From Acanthococcus lagerstroemiae (Eukaryota; Arthropoda; Insecta; Hemiptera; Eriococcidae), in the NCBI GenBank assembly GCA_031841125.1, contig CM063106.1, positions 6,758,001 to 6,822,000 of the forward strand: DNA of 64,000 nucleotides. The letters run 5' to 3'. The notes under the pieces were generated by a model. It had not been told where the DNA came from and did no database searches. It was given only the letters and a program-made list of their open reading frames with translations. Both the position numbers and the translations under genes were made by a program. The first letter of the stretch is position 1. Each line of letters begins with the position of its first letter. This document shows positions 1-13,720 of this stretch, piece by piece.

Positions 1-326
1 TGACCTCCTCAAATGATGGACAAAATCTACCTGACTCGGAAAATAGAATAAATGCTAGAATATGAGTATCTAAAACGGTATGCTTCAAATCAGAGATCCA
101 AAAGAACACCATTCGAGGCGCTGCTCAATTCTCCCTAAATCGAGTTTTCTTAATCTGTAATTTCATTTAAAGAAAGGTCATTGGAATAATTTCTGTGCTG
201 TGTCTACATTATAGTTAAAAAATTTGTATTGTTGAAATAATTCTCCTAGGGGAAAAAATGAATATGTAAAATAAACGTGTTTTTTTATTGTTACATGTTG
301 AATATATATGTGGCGTTCTATAGCAT

Positions 327-677
327 AAGGGTCAACTTTGTCGATCGGATCGAAAATGAGTTAGACCCATATCCTGAAAATACATTAAATTCCCTTCGAA
401 ATGAGCCAAAGAGGAACCCTCTAACTATAAAACTCGCGCCTGGGGACGCGTTTGAAGTTTGAACTTCAAAAAACATAGTTTTGGGAAAAACGCGTTTAAA
501 GTTTTTGAAACAAAAAATCGTCATATGAAAGGTTCAAATCACCAAATAAGGTCTTCAACGGCTAGTTTTACTTTTTTTATGTAATATTAATGTTGTTCAG
601 TGCCATACATACCAGCAACAAAGTTGACCCTTTTTAAAATTTTGCCATAATATGTACCAGCGACAAAGTTGACCCTT
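327..677. repeat. Short inverted-repeat element (MITE-like)
   Basis: A 17-bp sequence, AAGGGTCAACTTTGTCG at 327-343, recurs as its exact reverse complement at 661-677. Two further copies of the core CAAAGTTGACCC lie near 617 and 1043. The arrangement suggests a small non-coding inverted-repeat transposon or a tandem pair of its ends. No convincing coding capacity is seen between the arms. The outer boundary is uncertain because the copy near 1043 could instead be the true right end. Confidence 0.45.
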
Positions 678-2239
678 TTTAAAATTTGCATCAAAAGCAA
701 CAGTTAACCTTTTACAACACTGGAGGACGTTTACACAGTGACATTAGGTTACGGTTTGGTTCGCTTGGAGCGCTAAGAACATAAAACGGGAGTAGAAATT
801 ATAAAACATGTAAATTTCCTATCGACAACCTTGAAAAACGAGCACGCAGTTTATGACGTAGCAGATACCACACCACTCCAACTTCGATGGCCTGTTACCA
901 CCGTTTAAAACGGCCCTCAAGGGTTCCAACTACCCTCACGTGAAAGTAGAAGGATCATAGTACACAAATCCATCAAAAACCGAAAATCGATATTTTTGAC
1001 AAAAAATCACATTTTTGCGTTTTTCTCGAACAGTTGTTTCCAACAAAGTTGACCCTTTTGCAAAATAACGACACATATGTTGATATATGGACATGTGTTT
1101 CGCGGGTTAATTTAATCAATTTAAAAAATCAACTGAATTATCGATGTACGAACTTTTTGACAAGCTGAATTTTGACTCAGTCCTGATCACAACTCAAAAA
1201 TTAAAATTTCATACTTGAGACTCATGAACGTGATTTGAACTTTGTTCAATTTTCCGAATCGGCTCACTTCAGCACATCATTTAAAGATGATCATTTGAAA
1301 GAGTTAGGTTTAGATTTTGGATCCCCGACTGAGATCAAATCATAAATCTGATTAGAATTTTGGAATCAGCGACTTTAGGAACCACCATCCACATACTCTA
1401 TTCAATTATTTGGAAAAAGCAAATTTGGCTTCTTCAAAGGAGAAAAAGTCGAATTATAGGCCAGAATCGGAATGGGATCAACAATTTAATATCATTGTAC
1501 AGAACTAGAGAAAAAATACCTCAATTTCAATCAACCTTTCGACATACTTCTATTTAGAACTTCAAAGGTGGGAAAACCTTTCAGCCTTCTTTTTGAGAAA
1601 GGAAGAATTCTTCATTCCAAAATAAGGTAGACCCTACATGTAATCCGTTTCGTGTTAATCTGACTCGAATTTAGTAAACAGGGTACCAGGTTTTTTTCGT
1701 TCGCCTTTAACAGAATATAACTATACAGGGCGACCAATCGAAATTTCATAAAAAAGAAATGGAAAAATGAGCTCATTAAATTTAAAAAATGTCCAGAATT
1801 GGAGGCCATTTGCAACTTTTTCCTTCTTTTTTGTGTTTCTCTCTTTACACACTACTCATCATCGTATATTTTCAACCCCCCCAACTGACTAGTTAGAATT
1901 GCGTTGAAAGTTTTTGCTGCAATCTGGAAAATTTAATTTCAATTTTATTTACACTACACAGCGGAAGTATAAAATAAAGGGGAAAAACTTTTTCTATATA
2001 ATCAGCAGAATTTTCAGAATTTGACTAAGGAACGTCCACAAAAATGATTTAAATGACATTTTAAGAGGAAGGTGACCAAGCATGACATTAGCTGACTTAA
2101 AATAAAAAAATGACCAAGTAGTCACCCTGACTATACGACTTAGATCTATTACACATACGGTCTCAAACTCATGTTATCATAGTCCTACTCAGAAGGTGGT
2201 GAGTGATTCCCTTTATTTGTTCTCTTCTGGTGTGCGTAT
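678..2239. other. Intergenic, no gene recognised
   Basis: AT-rich sequence with only short, biased open frames. I see no protein family, tRNA or clear repeat apart from the stray CAAAGTTGACCC copy near 1043. Confidence 0.5.
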
Positions 2240-2456
2240 ACTCTTTTCTAATTCTGCTCTCAACCCGAGCCCTGGAATCCGCCCTTTCAGACAGTACCTC
2301 AGAGACGTCGGGGAGGCTATTAGGGCTGTCTTAACCCTCTTCACTTCTTGTCGAGAAACCGGCCTAGGTCGATATGTTGTGAGTTGCTATGTGGGCTCGA
2401 ACCCGGGACCCCGGATTCCGAGATCAGCACGCTATCCACTCGGCCAACCAGACCTA
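2240..2456 (-). mobile_element. tRNA-headed SINE, copy 1
   Basis: Read on the minus strand this starts with a tRNA-like head. An A-box-like TTGGCCGAGTGGATAG lies near 2440 and a B-box-like GGGTTCGAGCCC lies near 2400. A body follows that shares CCGGCCTAGG-type and GACGTCTCTG-type blocks with the copies at 32.5 and 60.6 kb. The 3' end is A-rich on the minus strand. The head would be the internal RNA polymerase III promoter, as in other tRNA-derived SINEs. A short plus-strand frame across it is an artefact. I found no clean target duplication for this copy, so the ends are approximate. Confidence 0.8.
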
Positions 2457-3960
2457 CCCCTGTACTTGTTTTGAAAAGCAGGGAAAAAAGAGAAATAATG
2501 AGACTTAGAATGACCATCGAATGAGCACATGACTTTCGTACTTGCTGCTTTGAAACTGAATTATCGTAGAGATGACACGAAATAATTTTGCTAACTTAAT
2601 GTAGTTTTCACGACTGTTTCACAACATACGTCGTCTTTTTTATTGGTCACTATCCCTTTCCGCGCATCGAATGAGAAAAGAACAATGCAGTTGTCATAAT
2701 TTCTAACAGCTTGACATTTTAACTTCCAGCGAAAGCTCGGTCGGCCATTTGAAAGAAGAGAAAAAAAATACAAGCAGACAGGTCTGCTCGTAGCTAATCT
2801 TACAAGGAAATTACGTGACCGTAATATTTAGCGCGTTTTTGTTGTAGGTATTTTAGCGAGACCAAAAAATGATGTACTTTATCTTAAATTACCGAGACAC
2901 GGTGTGGAGTGCACGTAAGCTCGTTCCATTCTTTTTGAACCCTCGTCATTCGTACCAAACAACAGACTCGACCGAATGAACACGGCAAGACATTAAAATG
3001 TTGAAATGACTGTCTCGAGAAAAAAAAAAAAAATTACCTATTTTATAAACTTACGAGGGAATAGCGTGAAATGTTAAGTGTAGTTCCTACGAGTACGTTA
3101 TAATCTATATCGTGAAATTTTTGGGCCGAGTGTGCCTCCTAAGGGAGCGATATAACGTCGATTTGTATTCCGAACCACTCTCCGCTAAGTAAAGTCGGAA
3201 TCGCCGACAAATCTCGGAGATTGTTTTCAATTTGAATTGAGGACGTGAGATTCCAATCGATTCATTCGGTCGGAAAAAATATAACGGCCAACCTAATTCG
3301 GAATCTTTTAGTCTAACTCTACATGATGACGCAGCAGAGATGCATTTTATTCAGGGGAGGGGAACAATACTTGGGAAAATGACAACAGATCGAGCAAATT
3401 CTGCCAAGTTTGTACTAAGTTGACCAGCAAAAATAAGTTGAAAAAGAAAGACTTCGCTGTTTTTTTTTCCAATTCTGGTTCAATTTCGAACTCAGGCCTG
3501 CTGTACTCTGCAGGGACGAACAAATTCAGCTGTTTTAGCCAGAAGACTGTAGACTTTAAAATATTAGAAATTTCGTTTGAATAATTCTTTGATATCTAGA
3601 ATCAGACGACAAAAGTAAGACTTATGCATCCTTTCAAGAGTTACTCACGACGATGCACACTTACTGATAGAGCAAAAGGAGCTATATCCACCTCTCCTTA
3701 ACAAGAAAGGAGAGACTTCAAGGTCACCTGTATTTCCATGTGAAGATCCTTCTGCAGCGTAAGCAGGCAACTTATCTTAACGACTGCACATATGTTTCCT
3801 AAACTTTCTTCTCAGAAAGCTGTGACCTTTTTTAGGGGAGGAAATTATTCACTTTCCTAATTTTCTTTGCCGTGATTTGAATCAGACAAAATGGGGATAC
3901 TTTCCCTTGTTAGAGACAGTTGCGGTAGCATTTCTTGTACCACAAGTGTGAAGGTAAATA
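2457..3960. other. Intergenic, no gene recognised
   Basis: AT-rich sequence with several A- and T-runs. No coding exon, RNA gene or repeat could be supported here. Confidence 0.5.
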
Positions 3961-5710
3961 AGGTAAACTGCCCAATAATGGCCACCTTAAGGACTTTTTT
4001 TTTTTTTTCAAAAATATTTAATAAAATTTTGTAGAACTGAATATTACACCTGAACCAAACATTTCTGAATAGAGCATAAAATTTTCTATCAGTTCGTGCC
4101 CTTGAATGCAAGAATTATAGAAAATTGATGCGAAACTTTTCTTCCAAAGTTAACCTTAATTTTGCCCTATAATGGCCCTTAAAATTGAAGGAAATCTAAT
4201 AATTGCCATCCAGTAATGGTCATTCCCAAAACATGCCTGTAAATGAAAAAACTCGCTGAAAAACGTAATTAGGACTGTAAAAATAATACATTTGAACTTA
4301 TTTTAATATTTTGTACGTCTCATTTGTAAATTTCATCGTACATCACGGCCATTAAAAATGAACGAAAAATGTAGGATACCTTTCTGCCGAGTAGTACTGG
4401 CTGCTAGTGGCTGAGGTAGAATACATTCAATATCATCTTTGATTTTCTGCTGTATCATTGTCTACGTGCGGAAATGAAAAAGAACCATTGTACTTTTCAC
4501 GCTTTTGCGCATATTTTACTCGAAACTCAACAGGAGAAATAACTTCTTAAACTTTCACGACATGTAAAACATCTCTTTTCTTTTTCACGTCAAATTTTAA
4601 TTTTACGGGAATAAACGAACCAATTTCAATATTTTCTTCTTCTTCTTCACTAACGATCTTTGGGTCATTGTCGTCACCTAGAAGAGCAGATTCAGGATCA
4701 TCTGGGTCGAACTCATTCATCTAAAAGCCTTACTGAAACTCGAAGCCGTTTTCTTTTCTTAAAACCTGTCTTGCCTACTGAATTTTCTTTTTCCAGTTTT
4801 TCTTGTACGTAAGCGAATCTTTTTCTGTTTTTTCTATTGCTTTTTTTTTTTTTCGTCCGCCTTCTTCATAATGGTAATTTTGCCACTTTTCGTTGCAAAC
4901 AGAGAGGGGGAATCTCTCTTTTGCCTTCGATGTATTTTTTTTTTCTTCACAGCTAGAGGCCACGGTAGGGTGGTTTTGAATTGTGACGGTATATCCGGTG
5001 GAGGGACCTACTCTATAGATTGATCATTAGATGGATTTGATTGATACGATGTACACGTAGCCAAGGGTGCTTCATTTTCAGTAGTCAAGGGTCAAGGGAG
5101 CTTCATTTTCAACTGTAGAAACATTTTCTATGTTGGAAACGCAAAGTGATGCCGAAGAACCGGGTAAACTGACGGACCCCGACGTACTGGGTAAGCTGAC
5201 TGACGCTGGACTACTAATGACCACTATTAGAATTCTCAATATTCGGCTGTTTCCTATAATGGCCATCTGATGGCCATTGCCAGATAAATTAAGAAAAATG
5301 ATAACCCAATAATGACCAGAGCAGTTTCTAACTGAAATTAATCAGTTGAGAACGACTCCAACGAGTAGACAAGAGCTTGAAGATGATTAAAGCTTGCTAC
5401 ACTTGACCGCAAAAGAAAATCTGTCGTACAACTAGATTTATAAAAACTTGAAATTCTTTACTTTCCTTAACAAATTCTTAAGAGCTCTTATGCAATCGAC
5501 TAAGCCGGCGACATGACTTCGAAGAAAATTTATTATCACGATAATTTTCAAACTATTTTGGGTTTTATAACTGAGAAATCATCACAGGAACGGCAAGGAA
5601 TCATATGACAGAGTCAGTGTTACCAACCAGCATTTCAAAATCTTAATATTAGCAACTGAAAATCGAAGTGGCCATTATAGGTGAAGTGGCCATTATTGGG
5701 CAGTTTACCT
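3961..5710 (-). mobile_element. Decayed TA-flanked DNA transposon, 1.75 kb
   Basis: The ends are inverted repeats beginning AGGTAAACTGCCCAATAATG and continuing through GGCCAC. They are flanked by TA on each side (3959-3960 and 5711-5712). Shorter copies of the (T)AATGGCCAT/C core recur inside near 4170, 4210, 5250 and 5670. The minus strand holds a fragmentary acidic and lysine-rich coding remnant around 4500-4730 (for example FDPDDPESALLGDDNDP) broken by stops. TA duplications and the size are compatible with a pogo/Tc1-mariner-type element, but I did not find an intact DDE domain, so the family is an inference. The element is clearly non-autonomous now. Confidence 0.65.
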
Positions 5711-8700
5711 TACGCAAGAAATTATTTAAATCCCCAAAGACCTTGTAAATTTCAGCTTTAAACTTCCTCTAATTATATTTATATCAACTTACTCTATTTT
5801 TCTGGAGAGAGAATACAATGCTTTATAGTCTCTATCCCCTCTATTTTTAGGGGAAATATGGGTAACAAGTACCTCAGTATCCCAGGCGTGGATGAGCGGT
5901 AAAATAGTTAACGGGCATTCGCTACGACGCGGCACCATAGATCGTTTTCCAACCTCCCTCCCCCTACGTTCATTTTTTTAAACCAATCGGCACCTCAGTG
6001 CCAAAATCCCGGCGGTGCACCGAACATTTGCCCAGTCTGCTATACGACCCATCCGTTCCTGCAGTACTCCCTTTCTGACGCCACTGTAACATAGCTCATG
6101 ACCCGCCATCTCTTCCGAATCTGAGTAGGTTAGAAAACTTTTAAACATTTTTTAAGATTCGTTTACAACTTTTGTGGGTATTTCTAAGACTCTATGGGAG
6201 TTTTTCGTACTTTTTTAAAACTGGCTAAGATTCTCTGAGATTCATTGAACACTTCCATCTTCTATAGAGCCCCGTAATATAACCGCTTATCTCCCTCCCC
6301 TGATGGTATGGACCTGATTCCTTACTCTTGATCAATACATTGATTCTCTACGAAGAGTTATAAGTTTATAATAAGGTCTGGAAAAATCATGAGAATTCTT
6401 GAACTGTGAGCGCGTGTCGGACAAAAATCTTCAAATATATTTGGAAGAGTCTAAAACGAGCTTTGAAGAGTCTTAGCTAGCTATAATTAGTCTTAGTCTA
6501 ATACGAATTCTCAAATCATAAAGTCTAGAACATTCCTAAAGAGTGTTACGCGAATTTGAACAGTTTCAGCGAATCTTGAACAAATCAAAGGAAGTCTGGA
6601 AGCTTCCTAAACGACCGTTGAAGAGTCTTTGCTACTCTTACAAACTGTTCAAGCTATCCCGCTTCTCGAAAGAAGAAAATTGAACAATATTGAGATGAAC
6701 TTTGAAAATTCTCCAAATATTACTATACAATCGTGGAACAAGCTGAAAATTTTTGATGATACATTTTGGAACACTACATACTCAATTTTTACAATCTCTA
6801 TATCCCCCCCCCACACAGGACTGTCTCTTGGACCCCCTGTTATACCTGCGACCCATCTTTTATCTGCAATACTAACAACCGCCGTTCTTCCATCTCTTAT
6901 AAATCTTGCTGAAGTTTAACAAGATTTATTAAAAATTCCGCACGACTATGAAGAATATTTAAGAATTGAGGTACGAATTTGGTAAAGCGTATGGCGAGGT
7001 TACTGATGAGTTTATTATTTGTAACAGTATATCTGACCGCCCTCCCGTAGTTTTCATTTATAATCCATTTTCGAACCTCTGGAAACTCTACTCTGGGTTC
7101 TTTCTTCGAAGTAATGTCTCCGTAAAATCAAGAAACAAAATATTTTGACTGAAATTTAACACGAAAAATAATTTGAAAGAAAGACCGCCTCACCGATCAA
7201 ATCTTGACATGGTCTATTTCGTTATTCATAATTCAGGGAACTAAAAGCATATACCTATTATCCGCGAAGGGAGATAATTTCAGCCGAGATATAAAAGGGA
7301 GTCAATTTGGAAAGTATGCCGCTAAAGACAGCACAAAAAGGTCTGGGTAGAAAAGTATTTCAGTTCCTTAATTTAAGCTTCTTCCTACCATGGTACATGG
7401 GTTGGTTAAATTACGTGGAATAATTGTTGCCGATTAAACTTAACAACTGTGAATTACTTTTCTGTAGAAGTGAAATAAAAGGACGGAAAAATAATGAGGC
7501 AGAAGGAAAAATATATAAGTGCGTAACACAAATAGGTTTCGTCGAACGAGGATATGTGTGCTCTTTTCTGAGTCCATCTTTAACGGATGAAAACGTGAAA
7601 CGTGGAACCATTTGCAATAAAACGTTGTTTCTGCTACATTTCAAGAACTAGGACGTGTAGGAAAACCTAAATTGTAGCGACACCATAGCCTTGAAATATC
7701 TAAAGAACCAACCGAGTGAGCGATTCGAAAAATTCGCCGTCCCATGGCGTAGGTAGTTTTTGTCAGCGGTTTGGTTAAATAAATACCTTTTTATTTCTAC
7801 CATATCGATCTCAAAATTATTCCAATTAGCGAAATTAACATTTTGTAGTAAACGAAATTAGGATTCGTGCCTTTCCACCTTCACAGGAAACCAGTAGTTC
7901 GATGCGTCCTTGATTGGTATGAGTTAAAGGTGCACCCATGAGGGTCTCCAAACACTTTGGTCAGTCTTTAGAGAGTCAAAATTGGTAATTTTGGACCATC
8001 ATTTTTCAGCATTAAAGAGCGATAAGCTTTTGTTTTCGCCCGACAAGATTAGGATTTTTCAATGTGAAAAAGTTCACATTTGCCAGAAAAATTAAAACCC
8101 TCACTTCAGTACTCTCGGGTGGGCAATTTTTAACATCTGGTACCTCGAACAGAATAATTTACGTACAATAGATACGAGCTTGACTTGGACTTCTCCAAAA
8201 ATAATGAATCAGATTCGAAAAACACAGTTTGAAAACTGATTACTCCAATCCTCAATAATCACAGTTGTAAGTTTTCTCAGGTGAAACTGCGTGAAATAAT
8301 TTCCACCAAATATGTAAAACCAAGAATTAATTTTGAAGTTTGAGACCTTCAGCACAAACTCAAGTGGTAGTAGTGACTGTTGGTAATTTCGTTGAAGACG
8401 TGGTCACAGAGGTATCCCATCAGAATATTGGATTGAAAACTGCACTATTTTCCATCATTCCCCTTACATTTTCTACCTGGAAACAGAGGTTTTTCTCTCA
8501 CAGTTTCTCGTTAAAGAATGATAAATTCCTTGCTGCCCTTCAGTATTAGAACCATGTTACGAGATAGATACATCTTAGATACCGCATCCTATTAACAATA
8601 TCAAAAATAAGTTTTGACAGGATGTACGAAAGAAAAAAATACTTTTGTCCTAATATACCTACAAACGCATAATTAATTGCTCCCAGAACCAGAGGCCGAT

Positions 8701-9019
8701 GAGAGAAAGTTTTTACAAACGTCTGCTTCTTTCACTTTACGTCTGATAATTAAAATTTCCCGGAAGTAACCAAAATTTGTTGACATGGAAAATTTTGAAA
8801 CTAAATGAGAAGAGATTTGGCATACCTTATTACACTCTAGTGACCATTTTCAATATTTTACGTTACTTTTTCTTAAGTATCTTGACATTTATCAGCTTGA
8901 TAAATAACATCCAAAATCGAAAGATAAAAATAGAGCGCAGAATTTTTACAGCAAAAATTCTTCTCCCAATCTTTTGAATCTTACATCGAATTTCTTCGCA
9001 CAGAAAAATGAAATGTATG
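5711..9019. other. Intergenic with degenerate repeats
   Basis: There are no supportable genes. Around 6120-6620 there are loosely repeated words such as GAAGAGTCTT and TCTTGAAC, suggesting an old decayed minisatellite. The rest is AT-rich unique-looking sequence with short spurious frames. Confidence 0.4.
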
Positions 9020-9251
9020 CAGTGGCGTCAAAATGGAAGAGAGTACAAAGGTATATTGTGCCCCCTTCCCCCACACGCGAGAAATAGTTAAATTATAATT
9101 CAAAATCTATTAAGCAGGTAGATCAGAAGATCCCTTGAGAGATTTTAGAGACAAGATTTCGAGATTTCTTGTTTTTTTCCCTCTTTGATCTACATGTTTG
9201 TAACCCACCTCTCACCACTCGAAGAAAGAAAAAGAACTTCCGACGCCACGG
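9020..9251. mobile_element. Old hAT-like MITE
   Basis: The left end reads CAGTGGCGTC and the right end carries GACGCCACG, its near reverse complement. The flanks AATGTATG (left) and AATTTACG (right) agree at 6 of 8 positions, as expected for an aged 8-bp hAT target duplication. There is no coding content. The diverged flanks make this the weakest of the hAT-like calls. Confidence 0.45.
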
Positions 9252-10336
9252 AATTTACGTATTTTCAAAAGACACAATAAGGGCCGGACCGGATTAAGGT
9301 TGGGCATTCACTTAGAAGCACCCCCCCCCTCGAGCCGTTGCTAAAAATACTTACTTGCCCTTGCCCACATTCAAAAATTTTCAACACACAAAAGTTGGAT
9401 GGCTGTTCCATTTGAATTTTTTTTTTTAAGTTTCGCTTGCATTGGTTTTAAAGTTGAGAGCTGCGAGTTGGGAATGAATTTTCGTATTATACTCAAAAAT
9501 TTTTTCGCCCCTCCAAAATGTTCCGCCCTGGGACCGAAGGGTTAAGTCGATATAAGTCCAAGCAATGCAAAAACAAATATTATAAACGTATAATACCGGC
9601 AACGTTCATTTGAAATACGAATACATAGAGCTCTAGCGGTGGTGAAGAAAGCGCTATCTAGCGGCATAAGTTGTTCGATACAATAAATTGTAAACATTGC
9701 GTTTATGGGGGAAATTCGGTTTAAAAGTAAGGTACATATGTAAGTACATACAGATGTAATTGTTACCCCCCCCCCCCTCAAAAAAAAGGTTTTGTCCGCG
9801 AGAATTGTCATTTATCATCAATAACTTTTATACTCAACCACAATATCCAAATTACATGCACTTTATACTACTACACAGAAAAGTCACACATAGGTACAAT
9901 ACCTAGTATCAATCCACGCCGCCAGGGGGATAAACGAAGAATTTCGACCTTTATTGCCGCGGCATTATAATAATTTATGGTATTTGGTAAAAATGAGTTT
10001 CCTTCAACATTGTTGTAACTAATTTCCTTATGTTCAACTAATTTAAGGAAGGAATCAAATCAGGAGCATGTGTGTGACTGGCGGGAGAGTGAAGGGTAAC
10101 TATCCACACTAGATGGGCCAAAGCACGTCGGTTTAATTGCTTTTGAGCGCGCTTTGCTCTGATTGGAAGCATGAGGGCCGGAATACGTTTATTTTTTTAT
10201 ACTTCATAGAATTAATAAATAATGTATTAATTCATTAATAAATGGTGCAGTGCAGGTGCTAGAACAATAAAGTCTGCCTCATCGAGAATCATCATTACGA
10301 AACGCAGTCACCTGAACGACATACCTGCGCAACAAT
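9252..10336. other. Intergenic, no gene recognised
   Basis: AT-rich sequence with poly-C runs near 9323 and 9767. A minus-strand frame around 9542-9811 has no recognisable family and low-complexity residues, so I treat it as non-coding. Confidence 0.45.
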
Positions 10337-10603
10337 CAGAGGCGGAAATAGAGCAAAAACTTTGGGGGAGAAGCCCCAGCGCCTAAAACAATTTTGTAAG
10401 AATCTAAAAATTACAGCCCTCCCCCCTCCAAAAAAAAAACCTACATAAAATACATGTTTTCGCGGTAATACTTCCTTTGTAAGAAAGAAAAAAAAAAGGT
10501 AAAAAAGACTTACTGTATTGAGATATTTAAAAATAAAATTTGGGGGGGGCTAATTCTGAAACCGGGGGAGTATCCCCCGTAGCCCCTCTTGCTTCCGCCC
10601 TTG
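10337..10603. mobile_element. hAT-like MITE, 267 bp
   Basis: Terminal inverted repeats CAGAGGCGGAA (left) and TTCCGCCCTTG (right) bound the element. The flanking octamers GCAACAAT (10329-10336) and GTAACAAT (10604-10611) match at 7 of 8 positions, which fits the 8-bp target duplication of hAT elements. The interior is AT-rich with G- and C-runs and has no transposase, so it is non-autonomous. Confidence 0.7.
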
Positions 10604-13495
10604 GTAACAATGTCCTTCAATGCAGAGGTCGCAGTCTTTTTTTTTTTTTTTTTTTTTTTCTTTCTTCAGTGGCTACATGGAAAGTACTTCATTACCTCCC
10701 AGGTGCTTGCAGTTTCAAGTAAGCTACTAAAGTAGAATCACTTTACCGAAATAGGATTACTTTTACTACGGTCCCCCAAATGCGCCAGCTTTTTTTTAAT
10801 AGTTTTCTTTTTAAAGTAAATACATTTCTGGACTGTAGACTAAAACATTCACTTGTCTGATATCCCAATTTAAAATAGCTGCATAACAATATGCGTCCGT
10901 GGTGGAACATTTCAGGCCAATTTGCGATACTTCAATTTTGAAATTCTCGCAAAAATAGGAATCTATATAAAAATGTTTTTCAACCATTCTAAGTTCATAA
11001 TAGTTTGAAAAATATTTTTATACGAACTTTATTTTAAAAAATGTACTTCCCTCCAATTTGGAAATGGCTTGTATAGATTTCTTTTTTATGTAATTTTGAT
11101 TTATGAAGCGCTATTCAACTTTTCTTTGTGTCTTGTAGATGTCAATGTATAGTCATGTAATTACTCTTTACAAGAAAAAACGAAAAATTATTCCAAACCA
11201 GCCAAGAAAAAAGGATCCTTAAGTGGTAGAATTTTTATTTTTCATCTTAATTTGGTGAGGTTTTAGGGTATGCATTTTCAGAAGTGTAAGTAATAAGACT
11301 GGATGAAATATCTATTTCTTGTACAAAAATGAAAAAATAATAAATTGCTCAGAATAACGAATAAAATATGTCATTTCCATCACCAAATTAGAATGAAAGA
11401 AATTCTACCAAAATCGGACCGGTCTGATTCTGGTATATAGTTTGATTTTTTGCTTTTTCTGGTATTTTTATTTTGGACGAATAGCACCATCTAGTATGAG
11501 AGTTAAATACAATCACTACGCTAAAATAAGTTGTTCCAGAAAACCACATTTTTTAGATATTCCAAAATTGGAAAAATGTGACGTTACCACAAAGGTAAGA
11601 TATTTTGACTTTCTCTCTCACAGTATGTTGTATAGTGAAAGTATGAATCTTCATTACGAATCATAATTTTACCTTTTTCCCCATTATGAAGGGGTTCATT
11701 TTGAGGTTGAAAAAAATGGCCCGAAATTGGTAGTTTACTTTATATGTAATCTTGCACTTTTTGAGGAAGCATTGAAAGAAATATCGAACGGAACCCGCGA
11801 GAAAATATAATGGTGAAATACGATTTCTGTATTGCAGCTCATTTCGATTTCAACTCGGTTTGCGAAATCATAGTCGTCGTACTTCGTTCTTTTTTCTTTG
11901 GCTGAGAAATAGGTACTTTAACATCATGGCATGGAAGAATTCCAAACAAACCTGATTTGCCGACAGAAAAAGAATACCTAGACCGCGTATCATCATTTTT
12001 AATAATATTTTATGAATATTTTCCCTTCTCACTGGCTTCCACTCCACTTTGACATAGTAACAGTATCTCAACTACGGAAGAATGGTGAAATAAAGCAATT
12101 GCGAGTTTGCAGCAGGAGATGAAGGCGAGGGTTACAACACAAGAGTCGTATTTCACACCATTTCCTTCCGAGTTGCATACTATGTATTATTCCAATACTT
12201 CCTCAAAAGGTGCACAATAATATAAACTGCCAGCAGTAGGGAAGTAATATACTTTCCGTGCTGGTACTTGAAACATAATGTTCTCAACTACCACCTGGTT
12301 TATTTTATCTACTATGCTGGATTACTACCTACTTAAGGATGTATTGTAAGGAACTTATTTTACATAATTTAATGGCGTACGTTTGTAGACCGAATTCGAA
12401 TGGTTTGAAAATCTTGATTCATTCATCTCCTAATGGTCATTTTCAACAGTTTAGTCTATTAATAATAATTTCTCATACTTATTCGTCAGTTTGATTTAAT
12501 ATCATATTTCTTCCATCCCTTATATTAATGTTGATATTTTTGTCCTTGTAAATTTAATTCCCATTCTGTACACGTTGAGATGATCTGTACTTTGATTTTC
12601 AAATTTTAACTAAGCGCTCCTGAATTTCTTACTTACCATGGAAAAGTGCGGTCACCAAATTTTCAGTTTTTTAGGAGAATATTACCGTATGCGTAATGAG
12701 TTTATAAATTTAACATAGAATTTACAAAATGATTTTTCAATAAGCATTTTACTTTCCAAAAATATCTCAAGAGAAGAAAATAAGCCGAATGAAACTAACT
12801 TGTATTAAATTAGCGATGGACGAGTGAAATTGAGGCACCAAAAGTTCAAATTTGAAAATAATTTATTTTTACAAAAATATAAACTTTTATGAACATATTT
12901 CTAATATACTTATGATAACCACTGCTTCCACCTACCCCTTATGGCCTTCAAAGTTACAAAAACGTCAATTTTGGCATTATTCAACCCTACCACTTGTGTC
13001 GGGAAAATAAAATAAGAATTTAATTTTCATTCTTGACATCCTGTAACGTCAAGAGGAATCTTCTCTCTTATGAGCTGGGAGTCTGCTACATGAGATTTTA
13101 CTTTTCAAATTAGAGCATGGAAATTGAAGCGGAAGGCCTTTCTTTTTCTCGTCCAGAGACTGCAATAATTTTCATTAATTACTACTCCTTGAACTTCGAG
13201 TTACATTCCTTAAAAATAACATACTTTCAAGTACCTATACGAATACTTTTGGGTGAGAGAAATGATTGAAAGTGTTATCCTGGAAAGTATGTATCAAAAT
13301 TCGACTTTTGCTGAGAAAAGAACTTGCCAATCTTATTGTCATTGTTCGCAAGTGTACTGCTTACACATAGAATTCCTAAAAGGCACTCGTTGCAGGGGCG
13401 CACCGAAAGGGGCAGGGTGACAGGTGGGAGTTTAATAATTGATTAAATTTGGAATAAATACAAAAGACATATAATATATGTGGTAAAAAGACTCA
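10604..13495. other. Intergenic, no gene recognised
   Basis: Contains a T-run near 10638-10659 and long AT-rich unique-looking sequence. No exon chain, RNA gene or clear repeat could be supported. Confidence 0.5.
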
Positions 13496-13720
13496 AAATG
13501 AAATACGCAAGGCACGTATACGATCTCAGGAGGACAGGTGGGAGATGCGTTTGCTAGAATGGACACCTCGGGAATACAAACGCAAGAAAGGCAGACCCCC
13601 TCCCCCCCCATCAGATGGCAGGACGAAATAGCTAGTTACAGTGAGATTGCATGGGAGAGGGAGGCCCGCTGGATTAGGGTTGGGGAGGCTTTTGCCCAAC
13701 GCTGGGGCTCAATTAACTGA
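13496..13720 (+). pseudogene. LINE reverse-transcriptase 3' end (truncated)
   Basis: Two plus-strand frames together read like the extreme C-terminus of a non-LTR retrotransposon polyprotein. An R..RW....L.W.P...KRKKGRP stretch near 13530-13600 is followed, after a frameshift at a poly-C run, by RWQDEI....A.WERE.RWI.VGEAFAQRW near 13612-13710 and a stop. The pattern GRP..RW.D.I followed by W.........LGEAF.QQW is typical of the end of jockey/CR1/RTE-type ORF2 proteins. An AATAAA-like sequence follows at about 13756. Only the 3' end is present, consistent with 5' truncation during integration. The clade is not certain. Confidence 0.65.

Noticed and set aside
2196..2474. Plus-strand open frame of 92 codons
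   Set aside because: It is the antisense of the tRNA-headed SINE; the GC-rich body lacks stops by composition.
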